In this document: one piece after another, positions 42,773 through 57,700 of the stretch
Position numbering within the stretch: position 1 is the stretch's first letter
Layout: each line of letters begins with the position of its first letter
NCBI RefSeq assembly: GCF_023534745.1
Contig: NZ_JAMHJQ010000010.1
Location: 310,001 to 374,000, forward strand
DNA: 64,000 nt
Direction of reading: 5' to 3'
Source of the DNA: Streptomyces sp. 35G-GA-8
GTDB taxonomy: Bacteria; Actinomycetota; Actinomycetes; Streptomycetales; Streptomycetaceae
The notes under the pieces: model-generated
What the model was told of the DNA's origin: nothing
The model's database searches: none
The model's input: only the letters and a program-made list of their open reading frames with translations
Position numbers and translations under genes: made by a program

Positions 42773-45700
42773 TAGGAGATACCGAACTCTTTACCAAGGA
42801 GCTCGAACACCTGGTCGTCGGTCGCGTCGTCGAGATCGTCGGACGCCTCCGCGGCGGCGTCGGCACGACTGTCGCGCCACACGGCCAGCAACGCCGACAG
42901 GCGGGCGCCGATCCGGTCGTCCTCGTCGTCGCCGCGCTCGATCGAGGCGAGGCTCGCCTCGATACGGCTCAACTCGGCGAGCAGCGGCGCCACACCACCG
43001 GGCTCGTCGACCACAAGCCCTTCCGAGAGGAGGCCGACCAGGTCGAGCGGGGTCGGGTAGTCGAATATCAGGGTGGCGGGCAGACGCAGCCCGGTGGCCG
43101 CGCCCAGTCGGTTGCGCAGCTCGACGGCGGTCAGCGAGTCGAAGCCCAGCTCGGTGAAGGCGCGCCGCTCGTCGACCGCCCCGGGACCGGGAAGCGCCAG
43201 CACAGCGGCGACATGCGTGCACACCACCTCCACCAGGGCGGACGTCCGTTCGGTCTTCGGCAGCGCCGCCAGCCGGTCCAGCAGCGCGGCAGCCGGGTCG
43301 GTCCCGGTGTCCGCCGCCCTGCGGGTCGTCGTACGCACGAGACCACTGAACAGCGGTGGCACGACCGGGAGTTCCCGTATGGCCCGCAGGTCGAGCCGCA
43401 TCGGCACGACAACCGGATCCACGCCCACGGCCACCGCGTCGAACAGCTCGAGCCCCTCCTCGGTGGAGAGGCCCAGGGCCCCGGTCCCGGCCATCCGGGC
43501 GCCCATCCCGTCCTCGCCGGCCCACAGGCCCCATGCCAGCGACGTCGCGGGCAGGCCCTGAGTACGCCGGTGCCGGGCGAGCGCGTCGAGATACGCGTTG
43601 GCCGCCGCGTAGTTGGCCTGGCCGGGATTGCCCAGCGTGCCCGCGGCGGAGGAGAACAGCACGAACGCCGACAGGTCCAGGTCACGGGTCAGCTCATGCA
43701 GATGCCACGCCGCGTCGACCTTCGGCCGGAACACCGTGTCGACCTGATCCGGGGTCAGCGAACCGATCGTGCCGTCGTCCAGCACACCGGCGGTGTGCAC
43801 GACGGCCGTCACGGGGTGCTCGGCCAGCAGCGCCGCCACCGCGTCCCGGTCCGCCACATCACAGGCCGCCACGACGACCTCGGCACCGAGTCCGACCAAC
43901 TCGTCGTGCAGGGCGCCCACTTGACCGCGCCTGCTCGCCAGCACCAGCCGCCGCACCCCGTGCCGCACCACCAGATGCCGCGCCACCAAACCACCGAGCA
44001 TCCCGCTCGCACCGGTCACCAGCACCGGCCCCACACCGAAATCGGGCCCCTCCGACTCCACCGCACCCGCACGCACAAGCCTCGGCACGAACAACCCACC
44101 GGCCCGCAGGGCCAGCTCGGGTTCCGTGCCGGCGATGGCCGGCTTCCAGCCGTCCTCGTCGTCGATGTCCACGAGTACGAAGCGGTCCGGGTTCTCCGAC
44201 CGCGCCGTCCGCACCAGACCCCACACCGCGGCCGCCGCCAGATCCGGCACATCCTCCCCGGCCCCGACCGCCACCGCACCGCGCGTCACCAGCACCAGCC
44301 GCGACGCCGCACAGCGGTCGTCGGCCAACCAGCCCCGCACCAGCTCCAGAACGGCCAGCACCTCCCGGCGTACCGCGGCCACATCGCGCGACCCGGCACA
44401 CCGCACCACGACGTTCTCCGGCAGCGACTCCCCCGCGTCCAGCGCCGACCGCACAGCGGCCCAGTCCGCGAACTCCGCGACGGAACCGGCACCCCCGGCC
44501 GACGCCGAAGCGGTCACCCAGTCCAGCCGGAACAGCGACTCATGCCTCCGCGCCGACCCCAGCGAACCCGCCGACACCGGTCGCAGCACCAGTGAGTCGA
44601 TCGTGGCCACCGGAGCACCCGCCCCGTCCGCCACGGCCAGCGCCACCCCGTCCGACCCCGCGGGCGCCAACCGCACCCGCAACGCCGTCGCACCCGAAGC
44701 GTGCAGCCGCGCACCCGACCATGAGAACGGCAACCTGCCGGGAGCATCCGCGTCGCCCATCAGTCCGATGGCGTGCAGCGCCGCGTCCAGCAACGCCGGA
44801 TGCAGACCGAACCCATCCACACCCACACCCTCGGGCAGCGCGACCTCGGCGAACACCTCGTCCCCACTGCGCCACGCCGCACGCAGCCCCTGGAACACCG
44901 GCCCATAACCGAAACCGCCATCGGCCATCCGGTCGTAGAGCCCGTCCAGGTCCACGGCCCGCGCCCCGGCTGGCGGCCAGACACCGACATCGGCCGACGG
45001 TACGTCGGCGCCACCGCTCGCGAGCACACCACTCGCGTGCCGCACCCACAGATCGCCGTCGTCGTCCCGCGCGTGCACCGTCACGGGACGCCGACCGGAC
45101 TCGTCCGGCACACCGACCCGCACCTGCACCCGCACCGAGCCGTTCTCGGCCAGGACGAGCGGCGCCTCCAGCGTCAGCTCCTCGACCAGGTCGCACCCGA
45201 CCTGATCACCCGCACGCACCGCCAGCTCCAGGAACGCCGTACCGGGCAGCAGCACCGAACCCTGGATGGCGTGATCGGCCAGCCACGGGTGCGTCCGCCG
45301 CGACAGCCTGCCGGTGAACAGGACGGTGTCCTCGTCCGCCGGGGCGACCGCCGCACCCAGCAGCGGGTGATCGGCGGAACCGAGCCCGAGCCCGGTCGCG
45401 TCGGTGGCGGGCCGCACGCTCGTGTCAGGCCAGAACCGCTGGTACTGGAAGGCGTACGTCGGCAGATCCACCCGTCGTGCGCCGCTGCCCGCGAAGTAGG
45501 CGGCCCAGTCGACGTGTACGCCCCGCACATGCAACTCGGCGAGCGCGGTCATGAGGGCGCCGTCCTCCGTCCGGTCCCCGCGCAGCACCGGGACGAACGC
45601 CGCGTCCGGCAGGGACTCCTGACCCAGCGCCGACAGCACGCCACCGGGTCCGATCTCGACGAGGACGTCCGCTCCGGTGGCGACCACGGCGTCGGCGAAC

Positions 45701-48700
45701 CGCACCGACTCCCGTACGTGGCGCACCCAGTACTCCGGCGAACCCAGCTCCTCGGCCGTCACCTGCGCACCGGTCAATGTGGACACGATCGGGATCGTGG
45801 GCGCCTCGAACGACACGCCCTCCAGCACCGCGCGGAACTCGTTCAGCATCGGCTCCATCAACGGCGAGTGGAACGCGTGGCTGACACGGAGCCGGGTCGT
45901 CTTACGGCCTGCCTCACGCCACCGCTCCGCGACCACCTCCACATCGGCGGCCACACCCGAAACCACCACCGAGTTCGGACCGTTGACCGCCGCGATACCC
46001 ACGGTGTCGGGCAGGTCCGGGGCAACCTCCGCCTCGGACGCCTGGATCGCGGCCATCGCACCGCCCTCGGGCAGCGCCTGCATCAACGCACCACGCGCCG
46101 ACACCACCTTGACCGCGTCGGCCAACGACCACACACCCGCTACGTGCGCCGCGGCCAGCTCACCGATCGAATGGCCCGCCAGCACATCCGGCCGGACACC
46201 CCACGACTCCAGCAACCGGAACAACGCCACCTCGACCGCGAACAGCGCCGGCTGCGTCACCCCCGTCTCGTTCAGCGCCTCGGCGTCCTCGCCGAAGAGG
46301 ACTTCACGCACCTCCGGGCCGAACTCGCCCAGTACAGCGTCCAGGGCGTCAGCGAACACCGGGAAACGCTCGGACAGTTCACGCCCCATCCCGAGGCGCT
46401 GCGACCCCTGTCCCGAGAACAGGAAACCCACCCTGTGCTCGTCGGCGACACCTCGTAGGGACCCGGCGGCCAGCCGGCCCTCGACGATGTCGGAGAGCCC
46501 GGTCACCAAGTCGGTGACGTCCCGGCCGACGACGGCGAGCCGGTGCTCGAAGTCGGCCCGCGACGTCGCGAGCGCACGGGCGATGTCCGCCGGGTCGAGG
46601 CCGGGCCGGGCGGTCAGGTGGTCGCGCAGCCGCACCGCCTGGTCGCGCAAGGCGCTCTCGGTACGGCCGGAGACCAGCCAGGGACCGAGCGGCGCCTCGG
46701 CCTCGGGAACACGCGGCGCGTCGACGTCCGGCGTGGCCTCGATGATGACGTGCGCGTTGGTACCGCTGAAGCCGAAGGACGACACACCCGCCCGCCGGGG
46801 GCGGTCCGTCTCGGGCCACGGCCGCGCCTCGGTCAGCAGCTCCACCGCACCCGCCGACCAGTCGACGTTCCGGGAGCGCTCGCCGACGTGCAGCGTCTTC
46901 GGCAGCACACCGTGCCGCATCGCCATCACCATCTTGATGACGCCACCCACACCGGCGGCGGCCTGGGTGTGACCGATGTTGGACTTCAGCGAGCCCAGCC
47001 ACAGCGGCTCGCCCGCCCGGTCCCGCCCGTAGGTGGCGAGCAGCGCCTGCGCCTCGATCGGGTCACCCAGCGTCGTACCGGTCCCGTGCGCCTCCACAGC
47101 GTCCACATCCGACGGGGACAGGCCCGCGCTCGCCAGCGCCTGACGAATCACGCGTTGCTGCGACGGACCGTTCGGCGCGGTGAGTCCGTTGGACGCGCCG
47201 TCCTGGTTCACCGCCGAACCACGGATCACCGCCAGCACCTGGTGACCGTTGCGCTCGGCGTCCGACAACCGCTCCAGCACGAGCATCCCGACGCCCTCGC
47301 CCCAGCCGGTCCCATTGGCGTCGTCCGAGAACGAGCGGCACCGGCCGTCCGGCGACAGGCCCTGCTGGCGGCTGAAGTCGATGAACGCGGAGGGTGTCGA
47401 CATGACGGTGGTGCCACCCGCGAGGGCGAGCGAGCACTCGCCCGACCGCAGCGCCTGCGCCGCCAGATGCAGCGCGACGAGCGACGACGAGCACGCCGTG
47501 TCCACGGTCATCGCGGGGCCTTCGAGGCCGAACGTGTAGGACACCCGGCCGGACGCGACGCTGCCCGCGTTGCCCGTACCGAGATAGCCCTCGACACTCT
47601 TCGGCACGCCGTGCAGTTGGCTGGCGTAGTCGTGGTACATCACGCCCGCGAACACACCGGTCGCGCTCCCCCGCAATGACCTGGGGTCGATGCCGGCCCG
47701 CTCGAACGCCACCCAGGAGGTCTCCAGCAGCAGCCGGTGCTGCGGATCCATCGCCAGCGCCTCCCGGGGAGAGATGCCGAAGAACGCCGGGTCGAACAGG
47801 TCGGCGTCGTGCAGGAAGCCGCCCTCACGGGTGTAAGAGCTGCCGACCCGTTCGCCCGACGGGTCGTAGAGCTCGTCCGTGTCCCATCCGCGCTCGGTCG
47901 GGAACAGTGTGATGCCCTCGGCTCCGTCGGCGACCAGCCGCCACAGGTCCTCGGGCGAGCGGACGTCGCCGGGGTAGCGGCAGCTCATGCCGACGATCGC
48001 GATCGGCTCGTCGGTCACGGCCACGGCCACGGCCGTACCGGTGGTCGCCGGGACGACGGGCGCGCCCGCGAACTCGGCGCCGACGAACGCGGCGAGCGCC
48101 GTGGGGGTCGGGTAGTCGAAGACCAGCGTGGCGGGCAGGCGCAGCCCGGTGGCCGCGCCCAGTCGGTTACGCAGGTCGACGGCGGTCAGCGAGTCGAAAC
48201 CCAGCTCGGTGAACGCCTGGCCGGACGCGACCGCCTCCGGCCCGGAGTGGCCGAGCACCGCGGCGGCCTGGGTACGGACGAGGTCGAGCAGTATCCGGTC
48301 GCGCTCGGCCCCGGCCAGCGGTGCCAGCCGGTTCCGCAGCGCGGCGACCGGGTCGGCGCCGCTCCCCGCCGCCCTGCGGCTGGTCGTCCGGACCAGACCG
48401 CTGAACACCGGTGGCACCAGCGGGAGTTCCCGTACGGCCTTCGGGTCGAGCCGCATCGGTACGACGACCGGATCGGTCCCGCAGACCGCGGCGTCGAAGA
48501 GCGCGACCCCCTCCTCCGCCGACAGACCGGTGGAGGCGGACTGTGCCACCCGAGCACCCATGCCGTCCGCCCACAGGCCCCATGCCAGCGATGTCGCGGG
48601 CAGGCCCTGGGTACGGCGGTGCTGTGCCAGTGCGTCCAGGAACGTGTTCGCCGCCGCGTAGTTGCCCTGGCCCGGACCGCCGAGAGTGCCGGCCACCGAG

Positions 48701-51700
48701 GAGAACAGCACAAACGCCGACAGGTCCAGATCACGGGTCAGCTCGTGCAGATGCCACGCCGCGTCGACCTTCGGCCGGAACACGGCGTCGACCTGATCCG
48801 GAGTCAGCGAACCGATCGTGCCGTCGTCCAGCACACCGGCGGTGTGCACGACAGCGGTCACCGGGTGCTCGGCCAGCAGCGCAGCCACCGCGTCCCGGTC
48901 CGCGACGTCGCAGGCGGCCACGGTGACCTCGGCACCGAGTCCGACCAACTCGTCGTACAGGCCGCCCACTTGACCGCGCCTGCTCGCCAGCACCAGCCGC
49001 CCGACCCCGTGGCCGCCGACGAGGTGCCGGGCGACCAGACCGCCCAGCGCACCCGACGCGCCCGTCACCAGGACCGAACTGTCCGGCCCGAACGCCTGGT
49101 CGGTGCCGGCCTCCGGCCGTACCCGCGCCAGGCGGGCCACGAACACCCGTCCGTCCCGCACGACGGCCTGGGGCTCCCCGGTCGCCAGCGCCGGCCTCCA
49201 GCCGTCCTCGTCGTCGATGTCGACCAGTACGAAGCGGTCCGGGTTCTCCGACTGCGCCGTCCGCACCAGACCCCACACCGCGGCCGCCGCCAGATCCGGC
49301 ACGTCATCCTCACGGCCGACCGCGACGGCGCCCCGGGTCACCAGCACGAGCCGCGAGGCCGCACAGCGGTCGTCGGCCAACCAGCCTTGCACCAGCTCCA
49401 GCGCGGCCAGCACCTCCGGGCGTACGGCGGCCACATCGCGCGACTCGGAGCACCGCACCACGACGTTGTCGGGCAGCGACTCCCCCGCGTCCAGCGCCGC
49501 CCGCACGGCGGCCCAGTCCGCGAACTCCGCCGCGAACTCCGGCGCGGAGCCGGCGCTCCCGGTGGACGCCGAAGCGGTCACCCAGTCCAGCCGGAACAGC
49601 GACTCCCATCCCTGCCGCGACAGCGTCGCCGACACCGGTCGCAGGACCAGTGAGTCGATCGTGGCCACCGGAGCACCCGCCCCGTCCGCCACGGCCAGCG
49701 CCACCCCGTCCGACCCCGCGGGCGCCAACCGCACCCGCAGCACCGTCGCACCGGAGGCGTGCAGCCGCATGCCCGACCACGAGAACGGCAGCTTGCCGGG
49801 CCCGTCGGAATCACCCATCAGCCCAATGGCGTGCAGCGCCGCGTCCAGCAGCGCCGGATGCAGACCGAACCCATCCGCACCCACATCCTCGGGCAGCGCG
49901 ACCTCGGCGAACACCTCGTCCCCACTGCGCCACGCCGCACGCAGCCCCTGGAACACCGGCCCATAACCGAAACCGCCATCGGCCATCCGGTCGTAGAACC
50001 CGTTCAGGTCCACTGTCTCGGCACCGGCGGGCGGCCAGACACCGACATCGACCGAGGGTTCGTCGGCGCCACCGCTCGCGAGCACACCACTCGCGTGCCG
50101 CACCCACAACTCGGCGTCATCGTCCCGCGCGTACACCGTCACAGGACGACGACCGGACTCGTCCGGCACACCCACTCGTACCTGCACCCGGACGCCGCCG
50201 CGCTCGGGCAGCACGAGCGGCACCTCCAGCGTCAGCTCCTCGACCAGGCCGCAGCCGAGCTGATCGCCGGCCCGGATCGCCAGCTCGGCGAACGCCGTGC
50301 CGGGCAACAGGACCGAGCCCTGGATCGCGTGGTCCGCCAGCCACGGGTGGGACTCCAGGGACAACCGGCCCGTGAAGAGCCGCCCGTCCGAGTCCGCCGT
50401 GTCGACGACCGCGCTGAGCAGCGGATGGTCGGCCGAGCCGAGCCCCGCCGCGTCCAGGTCGCCGGCCGAGACCCCGGCGTCCAGCCAGTAGCGCTGGTGC
50501 TGGAAGGCGTACGTCGGCAGATCCACCCGACGCGCGCCACGACCGGCGAAGAACGCCTCCCAGTCCACCCGTACGCCCCGCGTGGACATCCGCGCCACCG
50601 CGGAGATCAGCGCCGACTCCTCCGGACGATCGCCGCGCAGCGCCGGCACGAACATCGCTTCCGGCGCGGACTCCTGGCCCAGTGCCGACAGTGTCCCGCC
50701 CGGCCCGATCTCGACGAACGTGACCGCGCCCTCGGCGACCAGCGTCTCGACGGCGTCGGCGAACCGCACCGACTCCCGTACGTGCCGCACCCAGTAATCC
50801 GGCGAACCCAACTCCTCGGCCGTCGCCTGCGCGCCGGTCAGCGTTGACACGATCGGGATCGTGGGCGCCTCGAACGACACGCCCTCCAGCACCGCGCGGA
50901 ACTCGTCCAGCATCGGGTCCATCAACGGCGAGTGGAAGGCGTGGCTGACGCGCAGCCGGGTCACCTTCCGCCCGGTCTCACGCCATCGCTCGGCAACAGT
51001 CTCCACGTCGGCGGCGACACCGGAAATCACCACCGAGTGCGGACCGTTGACCGCCGCGATACCCACGGTGTCGGGCAGGTCCGGCGCGACCTCCGCCTCG
51101 GACGCCTGGATCGCGACCATCGCGCCGCCCTCGGGCAGCGCCTGCATCAGCGCGCCGCGCGCCGACACAACGCGAGCGGCGTCGGCCGGCGACCACACAC
51201 CCGCCACGTGCGCCGCGGCCAGCTCACCGATCGAGTGCCCGGCCAGCATGGTGGGTCGAATGCCCCAGGACTCCAGCAGTCGGAACAGCGCGACCTCGAC
51301 CGCGAACAGCGCCGGCTGGGTCACACCTGTCTGGTTCAGCGCCTCGGCGTCCTCGCCGAACAGGACTTCACGTACCGCCGGGCCGAACTCGTCCAGTACA
51401 GCGTCCAGAGCCTCGGCGAACACCGGAAAACGCTCGGACAGTTCACGGCCCATCCCGAGCCGCTGCGAGCCCTGACCCGAGAACAGGAAACCCACACCGC
51501 CGACGGCGACGGACCCCGTGACCAGGCCGGGGAACGTACGCTCCTCGGCCAGTGCGGCGAGCCCGTCCAGCAGTGCCTCACGGTCGTCCGCCACGACGAC
51601 GGCCCGGTGGTCGAAGGCGGACCGTGTCGCCGTCAGTGAGTAGGCGACGTCCAGCACGCCGATCCCCGGCTCGCCCGCGACACGCTCCCGCAGCCGCGAC

Positions 51701-54700
51701 GCCTGCTCCCGCAGCGCTTCCACGCTCCGGCCCGACAACACCCACGGTGCGACGCCGTCGACCGGAACCGGAACCGGAACCGGAACCGGAAGGCGGTCCT
51801 CGCCCGGCGCGTGCTCGATGATGGTGTGCGCGTTCGTGCCGCTCACACCGAACGACGACACACCGGCACGACGCAGCCGGCCCGTCTCCGGCCAGGGCCG
51901 GGCCTCCGTCAGCAGTTCGACATCACCGGCCGACCAGTCCACCTGGGACGTGGGCTCGTCGGCGTGCAGGGTCGGTGGCAGCACACCGTGCCGCAGCGCC
52001 ATGACCATCTTGATGATGCCGCCGACCCCGGCCGCTGCCTGGGTGTGGCCGGTGTTCGACTTGATCGAGCCGAGCCACAGCGGCTCACCGGCACGGTCCT
52101 GGCCATAGGTGGCCAGCAGCGCCTGCGCCTCGATCGGGTCACCCAGCGTCGTACCCGTGCCATGCGCCTCCACCGCGTCCACCTCGGACGGTGTCAGCCC
52201 GGCACTCGCCAGAGCCTGGCGAATGACCCGCTGCTGCGACGGGCCGTTCGGCGCGGTGAGGCCGTTGGACGCGCCGTCCTGGTTGATCGCCGAGCCCCGC
52301 ACCACCGCCAGCACCTGGTGGCCGTTGCGCCGGGCGTCGGACAGCCGCTCCACGAGCAGCATGCCGACGCCCTCGCCCCAGCCGGTGCCGTCCGCGCTGT
52401 CGGAGAACGACTTGCACCGACCGTCGGCGGCCAGACCCCGCTGGCGGCTGAAGTCGACGAACGTGCCCGCGGTGGCCATCACGGCGACGCCGCCGGCCAG
52501 CGCCATATCGCACTCGCCGGACCGCAGCGCCTGCACCGCCATGTGCAGGGCGACCAGCGACGACGAGCACGCCGTGTCCACCGTGACCGCGGGGCCCTCA
52601 AGCCCCAGCACGTAGGCGACGCGGCCGGACGCGACACTGCCGGAGGCGCCGGTGCCGAGATAGCCCTCCACGTCCTCCGGAACGGAACGCAGCCGCGCCG
52701 CGTAGTCGTGGTACATCAGACCCGCGAACACACCGGTCGCGCTGCCCCGCACCGACTCCGGGGCGATCCCCGCCCGTTCGAACGCCTCCCACGAGGTCTC
52801 CAGCAGCAGACGCTGCTGCGGGTCCATCGCCAGCGCCTCACGCGGCGAGATCCCGAAGAACGCCGGGTCGAACTGGTCGGCGTCGTACAGGAAGCCGCCT
52901 TCACGCGTGTAGGAGGTGCCCATGTGTTCCGGGTCCGGGTGGTACAGCCTCTCCACGTCCCAGCCGCGATTGCCGGGGAACTCGCCGATGGCGTCGACAC
53001 CGTTCAGCACGAGCTGCCACAGGTCCTCGGGCGAGTTCACACCGCCGGGATAGCGGCAGCTCATGCCGACGATCGCGATCGGCTCGTCGGTCACGGTGGC
53101 CACCGCGCGAGCGGTCGCCACCGTGACGACCGGAGAACCCGCGAGCTCGGTGCCGAGGAAGGCGGCCACCGCCTCGGGGGTCGGGTAGTCGAAGACCAAC
53201 GTCGCGGGCAGGCGCAGCTCGGTGACCGCGTTGAGGTTGTTGCGCAGCTCGACAGCGCTGAGGGAGTCGAAGCCGAGTTCCCTGAACGCGCGGTCGGGCG
53301 CGATGGCGTGCGCCGAGCTGTGGCCCAGCACCATGGCCACATGCCCCAGCACGAGGTCCAGCAATACCTTCTCCCGCTCGGCGTCGGTGAGTCCCACCAG
53401 CGACTCGGCCAGCGCCGAGCCCGCGACGGCCGCGCGCTCGACTGCCCTGCGCGCCGTGCCGCGCACCAGACCGCGCAGGACGAGCGCCACGGGGTGTGAA
53501 CGCGCCTGCCGGTGCAGGGCGGGCAGATCCAGGGGCACCGGCGCCAGCACGGCACGCCCGGTCGAACCCGCGGCGTCGAACAGGGCGAGCCCCTGGGCCG
53601 TACGGAGCGGGATCAGACCGCCCCTGCTCATCCGCTTCACATCGGCCTCGTCGAGCTGGCCGCTCATCCCGCTGGCTTCGGCCCACAGGCCCCACGCCAG
53701 CGACGTGGCGGGCAGGCCGGCGAAGCGCCGGTGCTGCGCGAGCGCGTCCAGGAACGTGTTGGCCGCCGCGTAATTGCCCTGGCCCGGACCACCGAACACA
53801 CCGGAGGCGGAGGAGAACAGCACGAATGCCGACAGGTCCAGATCGCGGGTCAGCTCGTGGAGGTTCCATGCCGCGTCGACCTTCGGCCGGAACACGGTGT
53901 CGATCCGCTCCGAGGTCAGCGAACCGATCGTGCCGTCGTCCAGCACACCGGCGGTGTGCACGACGGCCGTCACCCGGTGCTCGGCCAGCAGCGCCGCCAC
54001 GGCCTCCCGGTCGGCCACGTCACACGCCGCGAACACCACCTCGGCACCCTGCGCCACGAGTTCATCACGCAGCTCCCCGGCACCCTCGGCCGCAGCGCCA
54101 CGCCTGCTGACCAGCAGCAGACTCCGCACACCCCGCTCCACCACCAGATGCCGGGCCACCAGACCACCCAACGTGCCCGTCGCACCCGTGACCAGCACCG
54201 CACCCGAACCAAAACCGGGGTCATCCACCACGGACCGCCGAACCCTGGCCAGCCGCGGCACACTGACGGCGCCGGAGCGGACCGCCAACTGCGGTTCACC
54301 GGTGGCCAACGCGGACGGCAACGCGTCGAGCGAGGCCACTTCGTCGTCGAGGTCGACCAGCACGATACGGTCCGGATTCTCCGACTGGGCCGATCGCACC
54401 AGGCCCCACACGGCGGCCTGCGCGACGTCCCGTACATCCTCGTCGTCCGAGACGGCGACCGCGCCGCCGGTCACCACGACCAGGCGGGCCGCGTCGAACC
54501 GCTCGTCCGTCAGCCAGGTCTGGACCGCGTCGAGCGCCCAGTGCGCCGCCTCGTGCGCCGAGGAAACGGGGTGGGACGCGGACATGATCGGACGGGTCAG
54601 GACGACGAAGTCGGGCAGCTCCACCGACGGCGTGAGCGTCTCCAGTTCCGTCCACTCGGTCGTCGGGAGATCGCCGTCGGGCAGCGCCACCGGCACCCAG

Positions 54701-57700
54701 TCCACACCGAACAGGGCGTCGGCGAGATCGTCATCCGCCAATTGCTCCTGCGAGACCGGTCGGATCACCAGCGAGTCGATCGTGGCCACCGGGGCGCCCG
54801 CCCCGTCCGCGACCGTCAACGCCACCCGGTCCGCCCCGGAGGGGGTCAACCGTACCCGCAGCAGCTCCGCGCCTGAGGCGTGCAGTCGCACGCCCGACCA
54901 CGCGAACGGCAACCGACCTACGCCGTCGGCGTCGTCGGCCAGGCCGATGGCGTGCAGCGCCGCGTCCAGCAGCGCCGGGTGGAGACCGAATCCGTCGGCT
55001 CCTACGCCCTCGGGCAGCGCGACCTCGGCGAACACCTCGCCACCGTGTCGCCATGCCGCGCGCAACCCCTGGAACACCGGTCCGTAGCCGAACCCGCCGT
55101 CGGCCATGTGCTCGTAGAACCCGGCCAGGTCCACGGCCTCGGCACCGGCGGGCGGCCACTCGGTCAGGGAAGCCCCCGCAGAGCGCCCGCCTGCCCGCAG
55201 CACACCGATGGCGTGCCGGGTCCACGAACGGCCGTCATCGGTGTCACCCACGCTGGAGTGAAGGGTCAGCTCACGCCGGCCCGATCCGTCCTCCGCACCG
55301 ACCCACACCTGCACGCGCACCGTGCCGCTCCTGGGCAGGACGAGCGGCGCCTCAAGCGTCAGCTCCTCGACCAGGTCGCAGCCGACCTGGTCACCCGCGC
55401 GGATCGCCAGTTCAAGGAACGCCGTGCCGGGCAGCAGGATCGAGTCGAGTACCGCGTGATCGGCCAGCCAGGGGTGGGTCTGGGCCGACAGACGGCCGGT
55501 GAGCAGCACACCGTCCGTGCCACCGAGGGCGACGGTCGCGCCCAGCAACGGGTGCTCGGCCGCACCGAGCCCGGCCGCCGTGACATTACCCATCGCGGGC
55601 CGCACGATGGGCCAGTAGCGCTCGCGCTGGAACGCGTAGGTGGGCAGGTCCACTTGTCGAGTGCCGCTCCCCGCGAAGAAGGGCTCCCAGTCCACCCGGA
55701 CACCACGTACGTGCAGCTGTCCCGCGGCCGTCGTGGCGGCCACGGCCTCCGGGCGATCCGCCCGCAGCGCCGGTACGAAGACCGCGTCGGACGCGGACTC
55801 CTGGCCCAGCGCCGACAGCGTCCCGCCGGGCCCGACCTCCACGAACGTCGCCACACCCTCGGCCACCAGCGTCTCGACGGCGTCCGCGAATCGCACCGAC
55901 TCCCGCACATGCCGCACCCAGTAGTCAGGCGAACCCAACTCCTCGGCCGTCGCCCGCACACCGGTCAGTGTCGACACGATCGGGATCGTCGGCGCCTCGA
56001 ACGACACGCCCCCCAGCGCCGCGCGGAACTCATCGAGCATCGGGTCCATCAACGGCGAGTGGAACGCGTGGCTGACACGGAGCCGGGTCACCTTACGTCC
56101 CGCCTCGCGCCACCGCTCCGCGACCACCTCTACGTCGTCGGCAGCACCGGAGATCACCACCGAGTGCGGGCCGTTGACCGCCGCGATGCCGACGGTGTCG
56201 GGCAGTTCGGGTTCGACTTCGGCCTCGGTCGCCTGGATCGCCACCATCGCACCGCCCTCGGGCAGCGCCTGCATCAACGCACCACGCGCCGACACCACCT
56301 TGACCGCATCGGCCAACGACCACACACCCGCCACATGCGCAGCCGCCAGCTCACCGATCGAATGACCCGCCAGCATGTCCGGCCGGACACCCCACGACTC
56401 CAACAGCCGGAACAACGCCACCTCGACCGCGAACAACGCCGGCTGCGTCACCCCCGTCTCATTCAGCGCCTCGGCATCCTCACCGAACAGCACCTCACGC
56501 ACCGCAGGGGCGAACTCGCCAAGCACCGTGTCCAGGGCCTCCGCGAACACCGGGAAACGCGCGGACAGTTCACGCCCCATCCCCAGCCGCTGCGACCCCT
56601 GCCCCGAGAACAGGAAACCCACCTGCCCGGGATCCTCGACACCTCCAGTGACCACGGCCCCGGTCGCCTGCCCCTCGGCCACCGCCGCCAAAGCAGCCAG
56701 GAATTCGGACCGGTCCCCGGCGACCACCACCGCACGGTGCTCCAGCACCGCCCGCGAAGACACCAGCGCACGACCCACATCCGCCACCGTCAACTCAGCG
56801 TCGTCGTCGACGAAGGACCCGAGTCGCGCGGCCTGCTCCCGTAACGCCTCGGAGGTCCGGGCCGACAGCACCCACGGCACCAGGCCGAGGTCGTCGCGCA
56901 CAGACTCCGGGGTCCCCTCCCGCTCCTCCACGGGAGCCTGCTCGAAGATGACGTGCGCGTTCGTACCGCTCACACCGAACGCCGATACGCCGGCCCGCCA
57001 CGGCCGCCCCGTCTCCGGCCACGGCCGATTCTCCGCCAGCAGCTCGACGGCGCCCGCCGACCAGTCCACGTGCGACGACGGCTCGGTGACATGCAGCGTC
57101 CGCGGCAGCACACCGTGCCGCAGCGCCATCACCATCTTGATCACACCAGCCACACCGGCCGCGGCCTGGGTGTGACCGATGTTCGACTTCACCGAACCCA
57201 GCCACAGCGGCTCACCGGAGCGATCCCGCCCGTAGGTGGCCAGCAGCGCCTGCGCCTCGATCGGGTCACCCAGCGTCGTACCCGTGCCATGCGCCTCCAC
57301 CGCGTCCACCTCGGACGGAGCGAGACCCGCACTGGCGAGCGCCTGGCGGATGACCCGCTGCTGCGACGGACCGTTCGGCGCGGTCAGACCGTTCGACGCG
57401 CCGTCCTGGTTCACGGCGGAGCCGCGCATCACCGCCAGCACCTGGTGACCGTTCCGCCGCGCGTCCGACAGCCGCTCAAGCAGCAGCATGCCGACGCCTT
57501 CGCCCCACCCGGTACCGTCCGCGCTGTCGGAGAACGCCTTGCAGCGCCCGTCCTCCGCCAGTCCGCGCTGGCGGCTGAAGTCGATGAACACACCCGGCGT
57601 CGACATCACTGTCACACCACCGGCCAGCGCCATCGAGCACTCCCCGGAGCGCAGCGCCTGGCTCGCCCAGTGCAGCGCCACCAGCGACGAGGAGCAGGCC

